Source: Oxyruncus cristatus (lineage: Eukaryota > Chordata > Aves > Passeriformes > Cotingidae). From it: 64,000 nt of DNA. The translations under genes were made by a program, and so were the position numbers. The DNA lies in NCBI GenBank assembly GCA_013399855.1, contig VXAY01005805.1:233826-297825 (forward strand), given 5' to 3'. Shown one piece after another: positions 60,801 to 64,000 of this stretch. The notes beneath the pieces are model-generated. The model did no database searches. It was not told the origin of the DNA and saw nothing but the letters and a program-made list of their open reading frames with translations. How positions within the stretch are numbered: position 1 is the first letter of the stretch; each line of letters starts with the position of its first letter.

Positions 60801-61398
60801 CAAACACACGCAGGGGTGAGCTGTAGGTTAAAACTGCTCAGCCCCAGCTGCCTCCCCCGTCAGAGCGATGCTGTTGCAGTCCCGCGCAGGCAGCAGAGCA
60901 CGTAGGACATTCCTGCTTTGCCTTCCCAAACCACCCCGTGCCCCCTCCCTGGGCGTGGAGCCTCTCACGTCATCTGTACCAGCCACGAATTCACAAAACC
61001 CCAAGTTTCCCCTAAAGCACAGAATGGGTTTTCCATTTCCACTGATCTCCATCACTAGGATCAATTAAATGTACCCCCCTCCCCAATTTCACATGCCACA
61101 GCAGAGCTTCCCGGGGTCTCTGGGCATCTTGTAGTTTAGTTAATAAAAATTTACAGTCAGGTGACCATAGTGAGAAAAAACAAGGCAAAAGGGGTAACAA
61201 CTTTCTCTCAGGTAAAATGTCCCCTTAAGAGAACAGTTCTCTGCTAAGCTGGAGGGGCTCATATCTATAAAGCTCATGTGAACATCCAAATATTTGTAAT
61301 TCCCCCACCACAGATGCTGAGGCCAGGCTGGGGGCTCTGAAGTTCTCTGCCCCTTCTGTTCTCACAAGGACTCCTTATGGCTGACCTAAAGGGGAGGG
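51841..61398. other. Long intergenic stretch, no gene recognised
   Basis: About 9.5 kb with no confident CR1 copy or exon. Holds the duplicated segment at 54636 and A/T-rich homeodomain-type words at 57521-57556 and 60077-60134. Phosducin (PDC), the expected downstream neighbour in vertebrates, was looked for and not seen. Confidence 0.6.
54636..54711 (+). repeat. Duplicated 33-bp segment, 42-bp period
   Basis: TTCTGAGAACTGGGCACCCT at 54636 recurs with two changes at 54678, and the following bases also match in part. Each copy opens with TTCTGAGAA, a STAT-type palindrome. Confidence 0.8.
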
Positions 61399-61756
61399 AA
61401 TCCCAGAATCCCTGAGGTTGGAAAAGCCCTCCCAGCCCATGGATCCCCCTGTGCCCGATGCCCACCTTGTCCCCCAGCCCAGAGCACTGAGTGCCCCGGC
61501 CAGGCCTTCCTTGGGCACCTCCAGGGCTGGGCCCTCCAAACCTCCCTGGGCAGCCCCTGCCAAGGCCTGACCACCCTTTCCAGGGAGAAATTCCTCCTCA
61601 TGTCCCCCCTGCCCCTGCCCTGGCCCAGCTGGAGGCCGTTCCCTCTCCTCCTGTCCCTGTTCCCTGGGAGCAGAGCCCGACCCCCCCCGGCTCCCCCCTC
61701 CTGTCAGGGAGTTGCAGAGCCAGAAGGTCCCCCCTGAGCCTCCTTTGCTCCAGACT
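61399..61756 (-). mobile_element. CR1 LINE 3'-end fragment, GC-rich subfamily
   Basis: CCCAGAATCCCTGAGGTTGG, CAGAGCACTGAGTGCC, GGGCACCTCCAGGGCTGGGC, GAGGCCGTTCCCTCTCCTCC and GAGCCTCCTTTGCTCCAG give the whole reverse-complement order of a CR1 end, about 360 bp. Confidence 0.9.
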
Positions 61757-62110
61757 TAAGGAAGAAGGGAATTTTTTCTTTATGTCAGAACACAACAGTT
61801 TTTTTGTTATTTTATGTTAGATTTTATTTTATTACTCTTGCCTTAATTTACTTAGATCTCATGCTTTGTTGGCAAGGATGGGCTTCTTGGAAAAGACGTG
61901 AACTGAGTAATTCTCATACTCGGGGTGACCACCACACACAGTAAGAGCACTCACCTGTTCTCTTGCAGGGAGTGTAAAATCAAGCACCCATTTTTCAGCA
62001 TTTAACACAGTAATCCATCCATCAGAGACAGCAGTTTGTTTCACTGTAAACTAAAACCACTGAGCATCCTTGGTTCTGATGCCCCAAGAGGAGGCTGACA
62101 CACACCTCTT

Positions 62111-62208
62111 TACAGAATCACAGAATCACAGGGTGGTTTGGGTTGGGAGGGACCTTAAAGATCAACTCATTGCAACCCCCTGCCATGGGCAGGGACCCTT
62201 CTACTGGA
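62111..62208 (-). mobile_element. CR1 LINE 3' terminus
   Basis: TACAGAATCACAGAATCACA octamers, GTGGTTTGGGTTGGGAGGGA, CCCTGCCATGGGCAGGGACC. Truncated after about 95 bp. Confidence 0.92.
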
Positions 62209-62887
62209 ACACAGAAGTCTGGTGGAATTCCTGTGAGAGATTTAGGAAACACTGGTGGATGGTAAGCTCTTCCCTACTTTTGGAGGCATCCCCCAAACTA
62301 CCAAAATTGCCAGCAGTACAAATCACTTCACTGCTGAATAACAGAATTAATGCCTGCGGTTGATGATGGTCCATGACCTGGTCGTAATTTCACACTCCAA
62401 TCCCTCAGAGGCTGCTATTTACAGACCATGAAAGCTCCTGGCAAAGAAATGCATCCCCTCCTTCTGGACACAAGCACAGACATGAAGAACTCCAATGATT
62501 TTGTTCAAGTGGTTAAAAAAGTCACAGTACTTCGAATTAAAAAACTGGGAACAGCATTTAGAAGCCAGGGGGTTTATTCCATTGCAGCCACAATCACAGG
62601 GAAATTTCCTACCACAGGGCCTAAGAAAACAGTTTCTGATGGAGGGACAAGCACAGATGAAACACAAAACACAGCACAGAACCCCAAACAGATATAATCT
62701 GCCAAATTTTTATGCGTGGAGGAGAGCAAGGACCTGGCGAGGGCTACCCTGGGTGGAAGAGAGGAACCAGACACACAAGGAAAAGGAATGGGGCTGATTT
62801 CCTACGTGATGCTCAGCTCCAAGGACTCTCGACGTGGTCCCTCCTGCTGCCCCAAGCCATGATCAATTTGACCCAAATAATTTGACA
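62209..62887. other. Intergenic, no gene recognised
   Basis: Nothing recognised. Confidence 0.7.
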
Positions 62888-63000
62888 GATGCTGGTCCAA
62901 CCTATTCTTAAAAACCTCAGCAGTGGAGATTCCACACCCTCAGCCCCATGTTTTGCTTTCCTCAGAGAAAGGCACTGGAGTTTGCTACTGGAAATTAAAC
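62888..63000 (-). mobile_element. CR1 LINE fragment, diverged
   Basis: ATGCTGGTCCAACCTATTCT, TAAAAACCTCAGCAGTGGAG, ATTCCACACCCTCAG match an older CR1 3' region in reverse complement. Confidence 0.55.
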
Positions 63001-64000
63001 CCACAGCTTCTCACTCCATTGCCCACGGCCAGGAAGAAACAGCTCATTCCCTTAATCCCTCCCAGAGGCCTTTCCAGACTAGAGGACGTGCTTCTTTCCT
63101 TCAGAATCCAGAAGCCTGTCCTCCATAAAACACAACTTAAAGCTGAGCCTACAGAGCAAAGTCCATAAAATATAGCTTAGAGAAGTAGGGCTACAGTTGC
63201 AGGACTCAGGATCCTCCATATCCATGGAAAAAATTCTTGGTTCAAAAAACTTCAAGAGCAGGGTGTGCATGAATCCATTCCTCAATTTTCCTTTGGTGAT
63301 CAAAGTTCTCCAGACACTGCTCATTCTTGCCAACGTCCTCCCCACTTTAACTGAGCCAGACCTTCTCAGGAGCCCTCAGCCACAACATCCCAAGCACCCC
63401 AAATGCAAGGGGCCCTCTCCACCAGCCAACACCCAAACCAGCAGCAGGAGTCTTCCAAGAAGCCACTTTGGAAGACAACTCAGGAAAACAAGCAGCAGTG
63501 CCAGGGAAGGGGTTTGACAGGGCCCCTGTACCCCACCACAACTGGACTTCAGAATCCTGCTTTCTTCTCCAACCATTTCCCCAGAAACCCATGAATTTCT
63601 GGATCTCAGACAACTGGCACATCTGGGATCACACTCAATCCAGGACTGGAGCTCCCTGGCCGAGCCTAAATGGAGCCCTGGGGCCACGGGTCAGGGTGCA
63701 GGAAGCCCCAGCTGAGGCCACCCCACACACATTACCTGTGAACACCTTTATTAGCTGTTAAATTCACCTTTTACAGCTATTTCCATCCCCCTCAGTATCT
63801 GGGTTTTATTAACTTAAATTCCCCACCTGTGTTACTCCTTATAGCGCCCTATAAATTCTTTCTTTTCCCGAAAGCATTTGCTGCACTCACCAACATACTT
63901 TTAATTTTATTTGGTCCACCTTAAAATCCATCAATGTTAATGCCTAAATCATGAGTAACAGACAAAGAACTGCACTTAAACTGAAACCAAACTTTCAGGA
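63001..64000. other. Intergenic, no gene recognised
   Basis: Nothing recognised. Confidence 0.7.

Noticed and set aside
28354..64000. PDC (phosducin) or PLA2G4A exons expected from vertebrate synteny
   Set aside because: No ORF resembling phosducin's long terminal exon or a cPLA2 exon was found on either strand; PLA2G4A would lie upstream of PTGS2 and outside the window.
1..64000. tRNA, rRNA, snRNA genes, CRISPR arrays, prokaryotic operons
   Set aside because: No cloverleaf-type A/B boxes, rRNA core sequences or regularly spaced repeats recognised by eye. A tRNAscan or Rfam search was not possible, so small RNAs cannot be fully excluded.

Overview
This is nuclear DNA from a vertebrate, almost certainly a bird. 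The single recognisable protein gene is an intact ten-exon PTGS2 (cyclooxygenase-2), and the interspersed repeats are dominated by truncated CR1 LINEs of the avian type. Nothing prokaryotic (operon, Shine-Dalgarno, CRISPR) is present. Two runs of N (5552-5663 and 20116-20660) are assembly gaps.

Layout: 1-20115 is the 5' flank of PTGS2. It holds CR1 fragments on both strands and, at 4937-6292, a solo endogenous-retrovirus LTR with a perfect 5-bp target duplication (GTCAT) and near-inverted termini. 16.5-20.1 kb is free of recognisable transposons. 20116-20660 is a gap covering most of the proximal PTGS2 promoter; the base of the promoter survives at 20661-20735 (GC boxes, TGACTCA AP-1 site, TATA-like box). 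20812-26090 is the PTGS2 coding region, 10 exons joined by GT-AG introns to 604 codons plus stop. 26091-28350 is a long 3' UTR that opens with a dense AU-rich instability element and closes with a canonical AATAAA. 28.4-64 kb is intergenic. It has many CR1 fragments, a (CA)n microsatellite, small tandem duplications and one unexplained coding-like minus-strand ORF at 33648-33899.

Biology: PTGS2 makes prostaglandin H2 from arachidonate at the ER and nuclear envelope. The retained regulatory logic is that of an immediate-early gene: a TATA promoter with an AP-1 site where mammals have a CRE, and an AU-rich 3' UTR for rapid mRNA decay. In mammals the neighbours are PLA2G4A (divergent, upstream) and PDC (downstream). 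Neither is visible here, so both must lie outside the window if synteny holds. I found no convincing new biological system. The best leads are the solo LTR, the unexplained ORF, the CR1-free island around PTGS2 and the SAEL C-terminus.
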